Below are positions 31,667 through 39,757 of a stretch of DNA of 42,677 bases, piece by piece; positions within the stretch are counted from its first letter, which is position 1; the number at the start of each line of letters is the position of its first letter. The translations under genes and the position numbers were made by a program. Below the pieces are notes generated by a model, which did not search any database, was not told the DNA's origin, and saw only the letters and a program-made list of their open reading frames with translations. The DNA comes from Clostridium sp. CAG:510 (GTDB lineage: Bacteria > Bacillota > Clostridia > Lachnospirales > Lachnospiraceae). The DNA lies in NCBI GenBank assembly GCA_000434615.1, contig FR880835.1, forward strand, positions 73,484-116,160, read 5' to 3'.

Positions 31667-32044
31667 TTACTTCTGTTCCGTATCCGCCGCCTCTGCCGGG
31701 GTTCCCGGTTCCGGTGCAATCTCTCTTTGCACGGAACGCATCACGATTTTTTCCGCCCCGAACAGCGTCTTCAGTATTTCCGTAATTCCTTCCACCACTT
31801 CATCCGTACAGGAGAAGATATCCACTGCCGCATAACCGTATTCGGGCCATGTATGCACCGAAAAATGAGAGGTGGAAATTACCGCAAAATAAGTCACCCC
31901 TATGGGTTCAAATTTATGAATACATTCCTCCACGATATCCGCGCCCACATATTCTATTGCCCGGTGCGCTGCCCTCTTAATGGCTTCCGTATCGTTTATG
32001 ATTTCCGAACAACCATATAAATCCGCAATCAGCTGTACTGCCAT
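31667..32044 (-). CDS. speD: S-adenosylmethionine decarboxylase proenzyme
   Basis: A 125-residue prokaryotic-type AdoMet decarboxylase that self-cleaves to create a pyruvoyl group and supplies aminopropyl donor for polyamine synthesis. The active-site stretch ISTSHFSVHTWPEYGYAAV has the pyruvoyl serine (Ser59), His64 and, 15 residues on, Cys79, with spacing as in the Thermotoga enzyme. The residue before the cleavage serine is Thr58 rather than the usual Glu, which may alter processing. I chose the ATG at 32044, overlapping the zinc-ribbon gene by 16 bp, with GGAAGG upstream; a start at 32095 adds 17 residues of doubtful origin. Confidence 0.9.
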   Translation of the reverse strand: MAVQLIADLYGCSEIINDTEAIKRAAHRAIEYVGADIVEECIHKFEPIGVTYFAVISTSHFSVHTWPEYGYAAVDIFSCTDEVVEGITEILKTLFGAEKIVMRSVQREIAPEPGTPAEAADTEQK

Positions 32045-32340
32045 TTTCCCCGCCTTCCGTAATTGGTCTTCGATTCTTCCTTTGACGCTCCGCATTTGCT
32101 GCAGTTTGCGGCATCGGAGCGATTGTATGCCCCACAGTATTCACACAGCCAGTCCGGCTCATTGGTCGTAAGCGCCTTTTCTTCCTCTGTCAGTGCTGCT
32201 GCCTCTATATCCTCCGGCAGGTAAAAGATTGTTTCCACACCGCGGGCTCTTCCGCAGGAAGTGCATGCGTCAAAGCGTGCTTTAATCCCTTTCTTTCCAC
32301 AGTACGCACAGTCCCAGAGACCTTCAATCCTTGTTCCCAT
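32029..32340 (-). CDS. Double zinc-ribbon protein
   Basis: A 103-residue protein with two four-cysteine zinc ribbons. The first is near residues 10-33 (CAYCGKKG, then CTSCGRARG) and the second near 66-85 (CEYCGAYN, then CSKCG), joined by an acidic linker. They resemble RanBP2-type or rubredoxin-like ribbons that bind proteins or RNA. It starts the polyamine-related operon and overlaps speD by 16 bp. The ATG at 32340 has AAGGCGG upstream. It may recruit or regulate the membrane complex; that is inference. Confidence 0.82.
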   Translation of the reverse strand: MGTRIEGLWDCAYCGKKGIKARFDACTSCGRARGVETIFYLPEDIEAAALTEEEKALTTNEPDWLCEYCGAYNRSDAANCSKCGASKEESKTNYGRRGKWQYS

Positions 32341-32454
32341 AACATTCCGCCTTTTCTCGTAAACAAACATTTTTGACCATTATATCATATATATTGTAGT
32401 ATTTCCATTATAAACTTCGCACGTTTTCAGAACCCTTCGTGCAAAAAAGGCAAA

Positions 32455-32498
32455 AAAATACCGTCTGCACGGCATTTGCCTGTTGCAGGCGGTATTTT
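32455..32498 (-). terminator. Terminator of the catabolic operon
   Basis: AAAATACCGTCTGCA (32455-32469) and TGCAGGCGGTATTTT (32484-32498) pair over 15 positions, with one or two G-T pairs. On the minus strand a T-run follows the stem. It lies 13 bp past the M20 peptidase stop. Confidence 0.85.
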
Positions 32499-32510
32499 CC
32501 CGGATATATT

Positions 32511-33950
32511 CTATTTTTCTGCCTTGATCAGGTTTTTATAAAACCGCACGGCTCCCGGCAGACAATTGTACTCAATATTCTCATTCAGTCCGTGCATTCC
32601 CTTCATCTGTTCCGGTCCGTAAACCACCGGTGCAAAACGGATACAGCTCTTGCATACCGGCTGGTAGAACTGGGCATCGGTCGCTCCCGTCATCACATAA
32701 GGGCTTGCCGGAAGTCCCGGGAAAGTTGCCGCAATGGTCTGCTCCACAAGGCGGAACGCCTCTCCGTGAATGTCCACAGGCTCTGTGTAGTCGTTGGCAT
32801 GCAGCACTTCGGTTTCCAGTCCGTGCTTTTCAGCTATCTTCTGGATAATCTCCAAGCTTTCCTTTTCTCCCTGATGGGGAATGAAACGCATATTGGCGCC
32901 CACATAGGCTTCCTGCGGCAATACATTATAGGCATCGGAGCCCTTCTGTACGGTAAACGCAATGGTTGTCTTTAACATGGCTCCCGCCTGTGCACTGATG
33001 GCCGGCAGAACGGCATTTAAGAGCGGACGGAACAACCACAGATTACCGAATACCAGTTTCATTCCGAAGCCTGCATACGGAGACAGACGGGTAAACATGG
33101 CCGCCACCTCAGGCAGCATCTTTTTTTTGAACGGGGAATGAGTCTCTACTTCATTGACAAAAGCTGCCAGTCTGGCAATGGGAGTTCCCTTTACGGGAGT
33201 GCTTGCATGACCGCCGTTGCTTCTGGCAGTGAACTTTACATCCCCCTTTCCCTTTTCAAAAACACCTACCATGGCAAAATTACCATGGATACCGCCGATG
33301 GGGTCCGTAATAATACCGCCGCCTTCATCGCATACTAAAAATAATTCAATACCTCTTTTCTGAAGCTCTGCCACAATCTTGGGCGCACCGTCCCCGCCCC
33401 ACTCTTCTGTGCAGGAGGATGCCAGATACACATCGGTAGGCGGTACAAAACCTTCCGCCAGCAGCTCTTCCACGGCCTGGAAGAATGCCATGACCGAAGC
33501 CTTGGTGTCGGAGGTTCCTCTACCCCACACCTTACCGTCCGCAATATCTCCGGAAAAAGGCTCATGCGCCCACTCCCCTTCCGCAGGAACCACATCCTGA
33601 TGGCTCATCAGAAGAATGGGCTTCTGTGAAGACTTTCCTTTCCAGTAAAAAAGCAGATTTCCGTCAATTTCCGTTTTTTCCAGTTTTTCATGCACAAGGG
33701 GAAACAGCTCCTCCAGGACCTTGTGGAAGCCCAGAAACTTTTCCACCTCCGCCACATTGGCATGGGATGTGGTATCGTACTGCACCATTTTAGAAAGTTT
33801 ACGTGCCAGCGCCAGAGACTCTTCCTCGGACTCTTTTGCTACATAGGTCGATGTTTTCGACGGCATCAGAAGTGTCCTTATGACCGCAATGAGCAGAAGC
33901 AGCAGAATGAGTGCAAGCACTGCAAGAAGTATAAAACCAATGTATTTCAT
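32511..33950 (-). CDS. M20 family metallopeptidase, membrane-anchored
   Basis: A 479-residue protein with an N-terminal hydrophobic helix (about 4-28) and an M20 peptidase/deacylase domain. The zinc ligands and catalytic residues are visible: SHQDVVP (His, Asp nearby), GRGTSDTKAS (bridging Asp), CTEEWGG (Glu-Glu) and CDEGGG. It resembles PM20D1-like and carboxypeptidase S-like enzymes that hydrolyse or form N-acyl amino acids or small peptides. It ends an operon of old yellow enzyme, aconitase X and membrane proteins, so it may release the amino acid that the others process. GAGGT precedes the ATG. Confidence 0.9.
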   Translation of the reverse strand: MKYIGFILLAVLALILLLLLIAVIRTLLMPSKTSTYVAKESEEESLALARKLSKMVQYDTTSHANVAEVEKFLGFHKVLEELFPLVHEKLEKTEIDGNLLFYWKGKSSQKPILLMSHQDVVPAEGEWAHEPFSGDIADGKVWGRGTSDTKASVMAFFQAVEELLAEGFVPPTDVYLASSCTEEWGGDGAPKIVAELQKRGIELFLVCDEGGGIITDPIGGIHGNFAMVGVFEKGKGDVKFTARSNGGHASTPVKGTPIARLAAFVNEVETHSPFKKKMLPEVAAMFTRLSPYAGFGMKLVFGNLWLFRPLLNAVLPAISAQAGAMLKTTIAFTVQKGSDAYNVLPQEAYVGANMRFIPHQGEKESLEIIQKIAEKHGLETEVLHANDYTEPVDIHGEAFRLVEQTIAATFPGLPASPYVMTGATDAQFYQPVCKSCIRFAPVVYGPEQMKGMHGLNENIEYNCLPGAVRFYKNLIKAEK

Positions 33951-33965
33951 ATCTGACCTCTTTCC

Positions 33966-34679
33966 TTAAGATTCTTTGATATTCCCGGTCCTACTTCCTG
34001 CCGCATTCTTCTTTTTAAACAGCAGGTAGGCAACACCGATGGCAATGGCTCCGGAAGGAATAATCATAAAACTGGTGGAACCTGTCAGGGAAGGCACCAG
34101 AATAAACAACAGACTCATAACCACTAACGGCAGGGCTGCTATCTTCATATTTTTATGATAGTACTTGTATGCCATGGCGCCAAACAGCGCCGGAACCACG
34201 TTTTCAAATGCCGGCTGCAGAACCTCACTCTGTAAAATGGGCTGCAGGGGAACCATCAGAAGTACGCCGATTGCCAGCACCAGTATGGTAACCAGGGAGG
34301 AAGTGGCAATGGAAATCGTGGAAATGATTTCATTTTCCGGAGTTCCGGTCTTTGCCCCCACCATATCCCTGGCATTGACGGCACAGGGGATTTTCATATT
34401 GATGAGGTTGCCGGTGATAAATGCCAGATAACCGCCTCCCGCTCCCAGCATAGGTGTATAAATTAAAAATTCTGCAATACTGCTGACCAGCCATACCAGT
34501 CCTACGGAAAGAAATCCCTTTCCTACCGCCCCAAGATCCGGATAGGCTCCCAGCATCCCGCCTATCAGAAAAGGCGCTCCTACCAGCATGATCAGTGTGA
34601 CAATGCTGACGATTCTGCCGATCACATGGGTCTTTCTTGTATAACTGTCCCAGACAGCTGTTTTCTTATCTTCTTCCAT
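33966..34679 (-). CDS. Predicted membrane transport protein, partner of DUF5058
   Basis: A 237-residue protein with about six hydrophobic helices. A conserved-looking stretch, GGGYLAFITGNLINMKIPC, lies near residues 80-100, with a polar ARDMVGAKTGTPENE loop after it. I do not recognise a named family, but it lies next to a DUF5058 membrane protein of similar length, and the two probably form a two-subunit transporter. AAAGGA lies seven bases before the ATG at 34679; a longer frame to 34730 lacks such a site. The substrate is presumably that of the adjoining enzymes. Confidence 0.72.
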   Translation of the reverse strand: MEEDKKTAVWDSYTRKTHVIGRIVSIVTLIMLVGAPFLIGGMLGAYPDLGAVGKGFLSVGLVWLVSSIAEFLIYTPMLGAGGGYLAFITGNLINMKIPCAVNARDMVGAKTGTPENEIISTISIATSSLVTILVLAIGVLLMVPLQPILQSEVLQPAFENVVPALFGAMAYKYYHKNMKIAALPLVVMSLLFILVPSLTGSTSFMIIPSGAIAIGVAYLLFKKKNAAGSRTGNIKES

Positions 34680-34717
34680 TTTGTAATCCTTTCTGTCATA
34701 TCCTAATCCGAATATTT

Positions 34718-34785
34718 TCCTGTCGGGCATACTTTCCCGTCAGGCACGCTTTCCTGTCAGGCAGCATTTCCTGTCAGGCAGCGCC
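34718..34785. repeat. Four ~17-bp tandem repeats between two membrane-protein genes
   Basis: Imperfect copies of TTTCCTGTCAGGCAG recur with the CTGTC (or CCGTC) core at about 34720, 34737, 34754 and 34771. Each unit contains the near-palindrome CCTGTCAGG. They fill the gap between the DUF5058 gene and its partner. Confidence 0.8.
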
Positions 34786-35532
34786 CTACAGCAGTCCCGC
34801 CAGAACAGCCGCCAGCATACCGGCAATCATGCTTCCTGCAATAGAAAAGCTGTCTACCCAGGCCTGTTTCTTTTTCTCTATCAGATAAACAAAGCCCGCC
34901 ATGACAAGCGCCGACACCGCCAGCACAATCAACGGAATATAGTCCCCGTTAAAGGTAAACAGACCGTTTTCCGATACAAAACCTCCAATGTATCTTCCCA
35001 TATAAGTGCTTACCAGTCCGATAAACATGGCTGTCATTGCCATGTCCCCGAAACCGGGCTTACCGCTCTTTTTGTCCGCCGTCAGCTTCTTTGTGTATTT
35101 TTTATTCAAGAATACTGACATAACCATTCCCCAGATAATGCAGATGCTCATCAGGAGCGCAATGGTGGAGAATGCCCCCGGTGTCATTTCCGCAGCCGAA
35201 AGGGTGCTCAGTCCCACCTGCTCCGCCGCTGCCTGGGCCACCTGGGTTTCATAGTGCAGAGCGCCGATTACGGACAGGCGCAGCCAGGGCCAGGGAGTTC
35301 CCAAACTTCCCGACAGTGCAATGACTCCCAGCAAAATTCCCACACTGGGCAACAGGGAAAACGTGGCGCTGGAAATAATCGTACGCTTCATTTTCGTGGT
35401 ATCCATGCCGATGGCCTTGCCGGTGCGGTAAGCTCTCACTAAGAAAATAACACATACCACTGCCACGAAAGCAATGATTCCGCCGCAGATTGCATACATT
35501 GGCACACTGTTTAACTGATTTAAGATTGACAT
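34786..35532 (-). CDS. DUF5058 family membrane protein
   Basis: A 248-residue protein with about six to seven hydrophobic helices that I recognise as DUF5058. It has GDMAMTAMFIGLVSTYMGRY near the middle and a basic loop before it (KKYTKKLTADKKSGKPG). DUF5058 is found beside M20 peptidases in Firmicutes, with no function reported to my knowledge. The ATG at 35532 overlaps the end of the AcnX small-subunit gene by 13 bp, with AAGGTGGAG upstream, so it is translationally coupled to the dehydratase. This supports a role in importing or exporting the dehydratase's substrate. Confidence 0.82.
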   Translation of the reverse strand: MSILNQLNSVPMYAICGGIIAFVAVVCVIFLVRAYRTGKAIGMDTTKMKRTIISSATFSLLPSVGILLGVIALSGSLGTPWPWLRLSVIGALHYETQVAQAAAEQVGLSTLSAAEMTPGAFSTIALLMSICIIWGMVMSVFLNKKYTKKLTADKKSGKPGFGDMAMTAMFIGLVSTYMGRYIGGFVSENGLFTFNGDYIPLIVLAVSALVMAGFVYLIEKKKQAWVDSFSIAGSMIAGMLAAVLAGLL

Positions 35533-35966
35533 ACGACTACTCCACCTTCTTTTACCGTAATATTCATATCGTCCTTCACATAGGCAAGAAACTCTTCCCC
35601 GAGACTGTCGATGACAGGCATCTTGCTGTTCTCCAGCCATACATCCGCTAAAATAGCGCCGGCTGCAGCCAGGGAGTCAATGGGTTCGGAAAACAGCATG
35701 CAGGCCGGCTGTCTGCCCATGGAACAGGCGCAGTACAGTACCAGTCCACCCGTGGTGGAGCCGATAGTAGCCGGCAGGCACAACGCCTTTCCCGCCATCT
35801 GCTTGCCGTAAAGGTCCGGGTTGTTCTGGTCGCCGCAGGTTGCTTTTTTATCTCCAAACTGTAATGCCTTCTGGAAGGATGCCAGTGTATTGAGTCCTCC
35901 GTGGGACACCAGGGCTTTTGCTTCCACAGTCCCTTCCGCTATCACTCTGCCTTTAAATTCTTTCAT
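35520..35966 (-). CDS. Aconitase X small subunit (DUF126/AcnX swivel)
   Basis: A 148-residue swivelling domain of aconitase X, with GRVIAEGTVEAKALVSHGGL at the start, NNPDLYGKQMAGKALCLPA in the middle and IGSTTGGLVLYC. The last carries the serine loop that faces the active site; families usually have GSSxGS, while here it is GSTTGG. In the two-subunit form it works with the catalytic protein encoded just upstream; their genes overlap by four bases. Known AcnX enzymes dehydrate cis-3-hydroxy-L-proline or mevalonate 5-phosphate. Confidence 0.88.
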   Translation of the reverse strand: MKEFKGRVIAEGTVEAKALVSHGGLNTLASFQKALQFGDKKATCGDQNNPDLYGKQMAGKALCLPATIGSTTGGLVLYCACSMGRQPACMLFSEPIDSLAAAGAILADVWLENSKMPVIDSLGEEFLAYVKDDMNITVKEGGVVVCQS

Positions 35967-37243
35967 CTTTCTGCTCCTCCCTTCGTAATCTGCTCTAAAA
36001 TTTCTTCATCCGTATAATATCTTGCGCTGGTATAGGTTCTCAATTTATTGCTGGAAGTGATGACAGGCATCTTTCCGCTGAGAGGATTGTTCATGTACAT
36101 GAGAGGACATATGTAGGAAGTGATGACACCGGTCTTTTTTAAGACTGCCGCATAGGGCGTTTCCTCAAATTTCTTAAGAACCGCCGGTGCTGCCGTAAAG
36201 ACAGTCGGAATACAAACCTTGGTCTTTCCGGCTTCTTTTAAGCCCTGATCCACTTTTTTCGTCCAGTCAATCAGCTGGTTTAAGCTCATATGTGGGCATC
36301 CCATAAAGCACAGCTTCGGGGTGGCATCCTTCTTTTTCCAGATGACCGGATAACTGTCATAAACCCGCTGCAGCTCCGCATCGTCCACCACATAAACTTT
36401 AGCGCCATCTGCCACAAGGTCTTTTCCGTATTTCACTGCCTCCGGGGTAATGTTTTCCACATGATATAAACCTACCGCACCGTTAGACGCTGTTGCGGCG
36501 CCGAAATCCTTCAGATAGGTCTTTGCCGCTTCATCCAGTTCTCCGCCAAGCCACTTGTCCAGCCCCTCTATATAGGGTACGTCAGCCATAACCTTCATAC
36601 CGATGGCAGAGCCGAGCAGCTGCGCCTCCGGCTTCTTTGTGGTCTCAATTTTTACCACCCAGGTTGCTTTTCTGCCTTCGTCCGTAAGCAGACCGAACCG
36701 GGGCACATAGCCTGCAACCGACCCCATAAGGTCAATAATGCCGGAATTCCGGTTGCACCTTGCCCCCAGAACAGAGTTGGCATAAACAACCGCCGAAGAC
36801 TCTGACCAGGAAAGCACCTCACCCATTGCCGGTGTGTTGCCTACTTCGTCCATGTAACAGGTACAGGTATAGGCATCTTTATCCATGATTCCTATCTGTT
36901 CCAGCTGCTTTTCATAGTCCTCCTGCTTGGAATACATGAAATTCTTAAAAACAAAATTCTGTAAAAAAGAGCTTGGCACGTTGGGATCAAGCGGTCTCGG
37001 GTCTGCGGAAAACTTATGTTTGGACACATTTCCGGACTCTATGAGCTTATCCATCAGCTCATAAACCGGTGCCAGCGCCTTCAGCCCGAAGGAGGTAACC
37101 AGGTGATTGTATTTACTCGTTACGGGCACCATGGCATCGGCGCCGAAGACTTCTCCGTACCGCACCAGTGTCTGCATTACCTTTGCCAGGACATCGCCCT
37201 GTTTTCCATCTAAAATATCCTGTTGTTCTTTTGTTAAATTCAT
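35963..37243 (-). CDS. Aconitase X catalytic subunit
   Basis: A 426-residue AcnX large subunit (DUF521), an Fe-S dehydratase. Family features are YTCTCYMDEVGNTPAMGE, WSESSAVVYANSVLGARCNR (the NSVLGAR block) and LCFMGCPHMS (a cysteine and the GCPH motif). The cluster cysteines are likely in YTC, GARC and MGCPH. The substrate is uncertain: cis-3-hydroxyproline dehydratase is one option given the amino-acid context, and mevalonate phosphate dehydratase is less likely in a bacterium. I chose the ATG at 37243, with GGGAGG seven bases before it. The old yellow enzyme gene is immediately upstream. Confidence 0.9.
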   Translation of the reverse strand: MNLTKEQQDILDGKQGDVLAKVMQTLVRYGEVFGADAMVPVTSKYNHLVTSFGLKALAPVYELMDKLIESGNVSKHKFSADPRPLDPNVPSSFLQNFVFKNFMYSKQEDYEKQLEQIGIMDKDAYTCTCYMDEVGNTPAMGEVLSWSESSAVVYANSVLGARCNRNSGIIDLMGSVAGYVPRFGLLTDEGRKATWVVKIETTKKPEAQLLGSAIGMKVMADVPYIEGLDKWLGGELDEAAKTYLKDFGAATASNGAVGLYHVENITPEAVKYGKDLVADGAKVYVVDDAELQRVYDSYPVIWKKKDATPKLCFMGCPHMSLNQLIDWTKKVDQGLKEAGKTKVCIPTVFTAAPAVLKKFEETPYAAVLKKTGVITSYICPLMYMNNPLSGKMPVITSSNKLRTYTSARYYTDEEILEQITKGGAER

Positions 37244-37257
37244 TTGTGTCCCTCCCA

Positions 37258-39312
37258 TCAGATTTTCATGGCTACTTCATAAGCACGCCATACCACGGTT
37301 CTCAGGTTGCCGACACCGTTGCAGTCACCAACCAGGTAAGTCCTGCTGCCGGCCTGCGTAAGCGGATTCGGAATATAACCGGCGGAGCTGATTACACTGT
37401 CGCAGGAAATCGTCAGCTCTTTTCCCTCTGCATCCTTACATACAATGCTGCCATCCTTTACTTCCTGTAAGGTAGTTTCCAGGTACACCGGTACATTATG
37501 CAATGCAAACCATTCTCTTAAATAGGAGCTGTTTGCCAGGCAGACACCGGTCTGTGCGATCAAGTCATCCTTCATTTCCACAATGACGGGCTTTTTCCCC
37601 TGCAGCGCCAGTTCATAAGCAATCTCGCAGCCGGTAAGACCGCCGCCGATGACTGCCACCGTTTCTCCTACCGGGGTGCCGGTCAGATACTCGCAGGCCT
37701 CTACCATCTTTTCGTGACCGGGCACTCTTTTCAGTACACGGGGAACGGAACCTGTGGCAACAATCACCGGGCTTCCCGCAAACTGCTCTGTATTTTCTAC
37801 TTTTTCATTGTAATGAATTTCCACATTCAGATCTTTCATCTGCTTGCGATACCAGGTCAGCAGATCTCTCAGCTTACCCTTGTAGCTTTCTGCGCTGGCT
37901 GCCACAAACGTACCGCCCAGATGATCCGTCTGCTCATGAATCACCGGTTCATGTCCGCGCAGCTTCAATACTCTGGCCGCTTCCATACCGCCGATACCAC
38001 CGCCGATAATATGTACCTTTTTCGGGTTGCCGGTCTTGATAATCCGGTGCTTTTCCCACTGCATGGTCTCCGCATTCACAGCACAGCGCGCCAGGTGCAG
38101 GGAATCAGATAATGCCTGGTCGTTGGGCACGCCCTTGTAGTGGCACATGTTAAAGCAGCCGTTATGACATAAAATACAGGGACGGATATCGTCTTCTCTC
38201 TCTTCCATCAGCTTGGTTACCCATTCCTGGTCTGCCAGGAACTGTCTGGCGAATCCGGCGCCGTCGATTCTGCCGTCCTTTACCGCTTCTGCCGCAGTCT
38301 CGGGATCCATACGCCCCGCACATACCACAGGGATATCCACAAACTTACGGATATGTGCCACATCCTCCAGGTTGCAGTTTTCCGGCATATAAATGGGCGG
38401 ATGTGCCCAGTACCAGGCATCATAAGTACCGTTGTCGCAGTTTAACATGTCGTATCCGGCATCCTGCAGATACTTGGCGGCCTTTTCGGATTCTGCCATA
38501 TCGCGTCCGACTTCCACATATTCTTCGCCGGGAAGCGCACCCTCACGGAAGCCCTTGGTCTTTGACTCTACACTGTAACGAAGGGATACCGGGAAATCCT
38601 GTCCGCATACCTTCTTGATTTCTTTTACGATTTCCACCGCAAAGCGATACCGGTTCTCAAAGGAGCCGCCGTACTCATCGGTACGTTTGTTGACATATTT
38701 TAAGGTAAACTGATCCAGCAAATAGCCTTCATGCACAGCATGGATTTCCACACCGTCCACACCTGCATCCTTAAGCAGCTTTGCTGTCTTGCCAAATGCT
38801 GAAATAAATTCCTGAATCTCTTCCACCGTCATCTCCCGGGAAGGTACCTTGTCCGACCAGCGGTTCGGAGACGGGCTGGGCGCTGCCGTAATCTTGTCAA
38901 GATCCATAACGGGCTTGGATAAAACACGCAGCACCTTGTTGGTATACAGGGTTTCCATCATCTTACTGATGGTAAAGGAACGCCCGAAGCCTGCCGTCAG
39001 CTGTACAAACAGCTTGGCTCCCGTCTTATGGAATTCCGGCATCCAATCTGCCAGATCCTCATACATCTTTTTATTTTTATACAACCAGCTTCCGAACATG
39101 GGGTTGTACACTGGCTGACAGCCCGGCAGCACCAGGCCGCAATTGTTCTTTGCTACCTCCAGGATAAATTTAGCGCCATCTTTGTCAAAATGGTTTTTTT
39201 CCATCCAGCCCAAAAGGTTGGTTCCTCCCATGGATGTCAGTACAATGCGGTTCTTGATTTCGCAATTTCCGATTTTCCACGGTGTAAACAGTGGTTCTAA
39301 CTGTCGTCTCAT
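37258..39312 (-). CDS. Old yellow enzyme, Fe-S NADH:flavin oxidoreductase (2-enoate reductase type)
   Basis: A 684-residue enzyme with an FMN barrel (1-365), an Fe-S cluster region and an FAD/NAD-binding half (430-684, starting KKVHIIGGGIGGMEAARVL, with a second Rossmann motif VAVIGGGLTGCEIAYEL). The catalytic histidines lie in EIHAVHEGYLLDQF (His191, His194). Cysteines C379, C382, C386, C390 and C410 give a C-x2-C-x3-C start with a longer gap to the last cysteine than in 2,4-dienoyl-CoA reductase. Relatives reduce activated C=C bonds of enoates. It leads the operon and could reduce the AcnX dehydration product. A strong dyad (39454-39492) lies upstream. Confidence 0.92.
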   Translation of the reverse strand: MRRQLEPLFTPWKIGNCEIKNRIVLTSMGGTNLLGWMEKNHFDKDGAKFILEVAKNNCGLVLPGCQPVYNPMFGSWLYKNKKMYEDLADWMPEFHKTGAKLFVQLTAGFGRSFTISKMMETLYTNKVLRVLSKPVMDLDKITAAPSPSPNRWSDKVPSREMTVEEIQEFISAFGKTAKLLKDAGVDGVEIHAVHEGYLLDQFTLKYVNKRTDEYGGSFENRYRFAVEIVKEIKKVCGQDFPVSLRYSVESKTKGFREGALPGEEYVEVGRDMAESEKAAKYLQDAGYDMLNCDNGTYDAWYWAHPPIYMPENCNLEDVAHIRKFVDIPVVCAGRMDPETAAEAVKDGRIDGAGFARQFLADQEWVTKLMEEREDDIRPCILCHNGCFNMCHYKGVPNDQALSDSLHLARCAVNAETMQWEKHRIIKTGNPKKVHIIGGGIGGMEAARVLKLRGHEPVIHEQTDHLGGTFVAASAESYKGKLRDLLTWYRKQMKDLNVEIHYNEKVENTEQFAGSPVIVATGSVPRVLKRVPGHEKMVEACEYLTGTPVGETVAVIGGGLTGCEIAYELALQGKKPVIVEMKDDLIAQTGVCLANSSYLREWFALHNVPVYLETTLQEVKDGSIVCKDAEGKELTISCDSVISSAGYIPNPLTQAGSRTYLVGDCNGVGNLRTVVWRAYEVAMKI

Positions 39313-39453
39313 GATAGCTCCTCCTTTGTTTTCCTACATTCTCTCTTGTTCTCGTATCCCATTACACAAGCTCATTATACCATTCTTTGGGAATTTAGGA
39401 TATGGGGGATTTTTACTTTTGGGTATTCTGTGGAAGCATCCTTCTAAATAAAA

Positions 39454-39492
39454 TTCGGAACGATATCAATGTAAATTTGATTTCGTTCCGAA
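39454..39492. promoter_or_regulatory. Long dyad upstream of the old yellow enzyme operon
   Basis: TTCGGAACGA (39454-39463) and TCGTTCCGAA (39483-39492) are perfect 10-bp arms, with an inner ATCA / TGAT pair, about 140 bp upstream of the operon start. No T-run follows, so it resembles an operator for a dimeric regulator. The rest of the gene-free stretch 39313-39757 is AT rich and shows only the hairpin at 39711-39741 and no supported gene. Confidence 0.6.
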
Positions 39493-39710
39493 CGATGCCT
39501 GTTGATGTGGAAATTGTTTGCTGTGCTTTCGATATAAAAAGAGACTGCATATGCAGGCAGCTTTCACATATAGTAATTGTGCCAAGTATAGAAATTATCC
39601 TTAAATTGGAGACTTCCGCATAATGTTATTACTAAATAATTTTCTTGAAAATTTCATATCATTGCGTCTCATCCAATCTCATGATATTCTTGAGCTATAT
39701 AACGAGTGAA

Positions 39711-39741
39711 GAGATTTGCCCCACAATTTGGGGCAAATCTC
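39711..39741. terminator. Perfect hairpin after the DUF1016 nuclease gene
   Basis: GAGATTTGCCCCA (39711-39723) pairs with TGGGGCAAATCTC (39729-39741) over 13 bp with a five-base loop. It lies 17 bp past the nuclease stop. No strong T-run follows on either strand, so termination is likely but not certain. Confidence 0.6.
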
Positions 39742-39757
39742 CTTACTAATTATTCGC

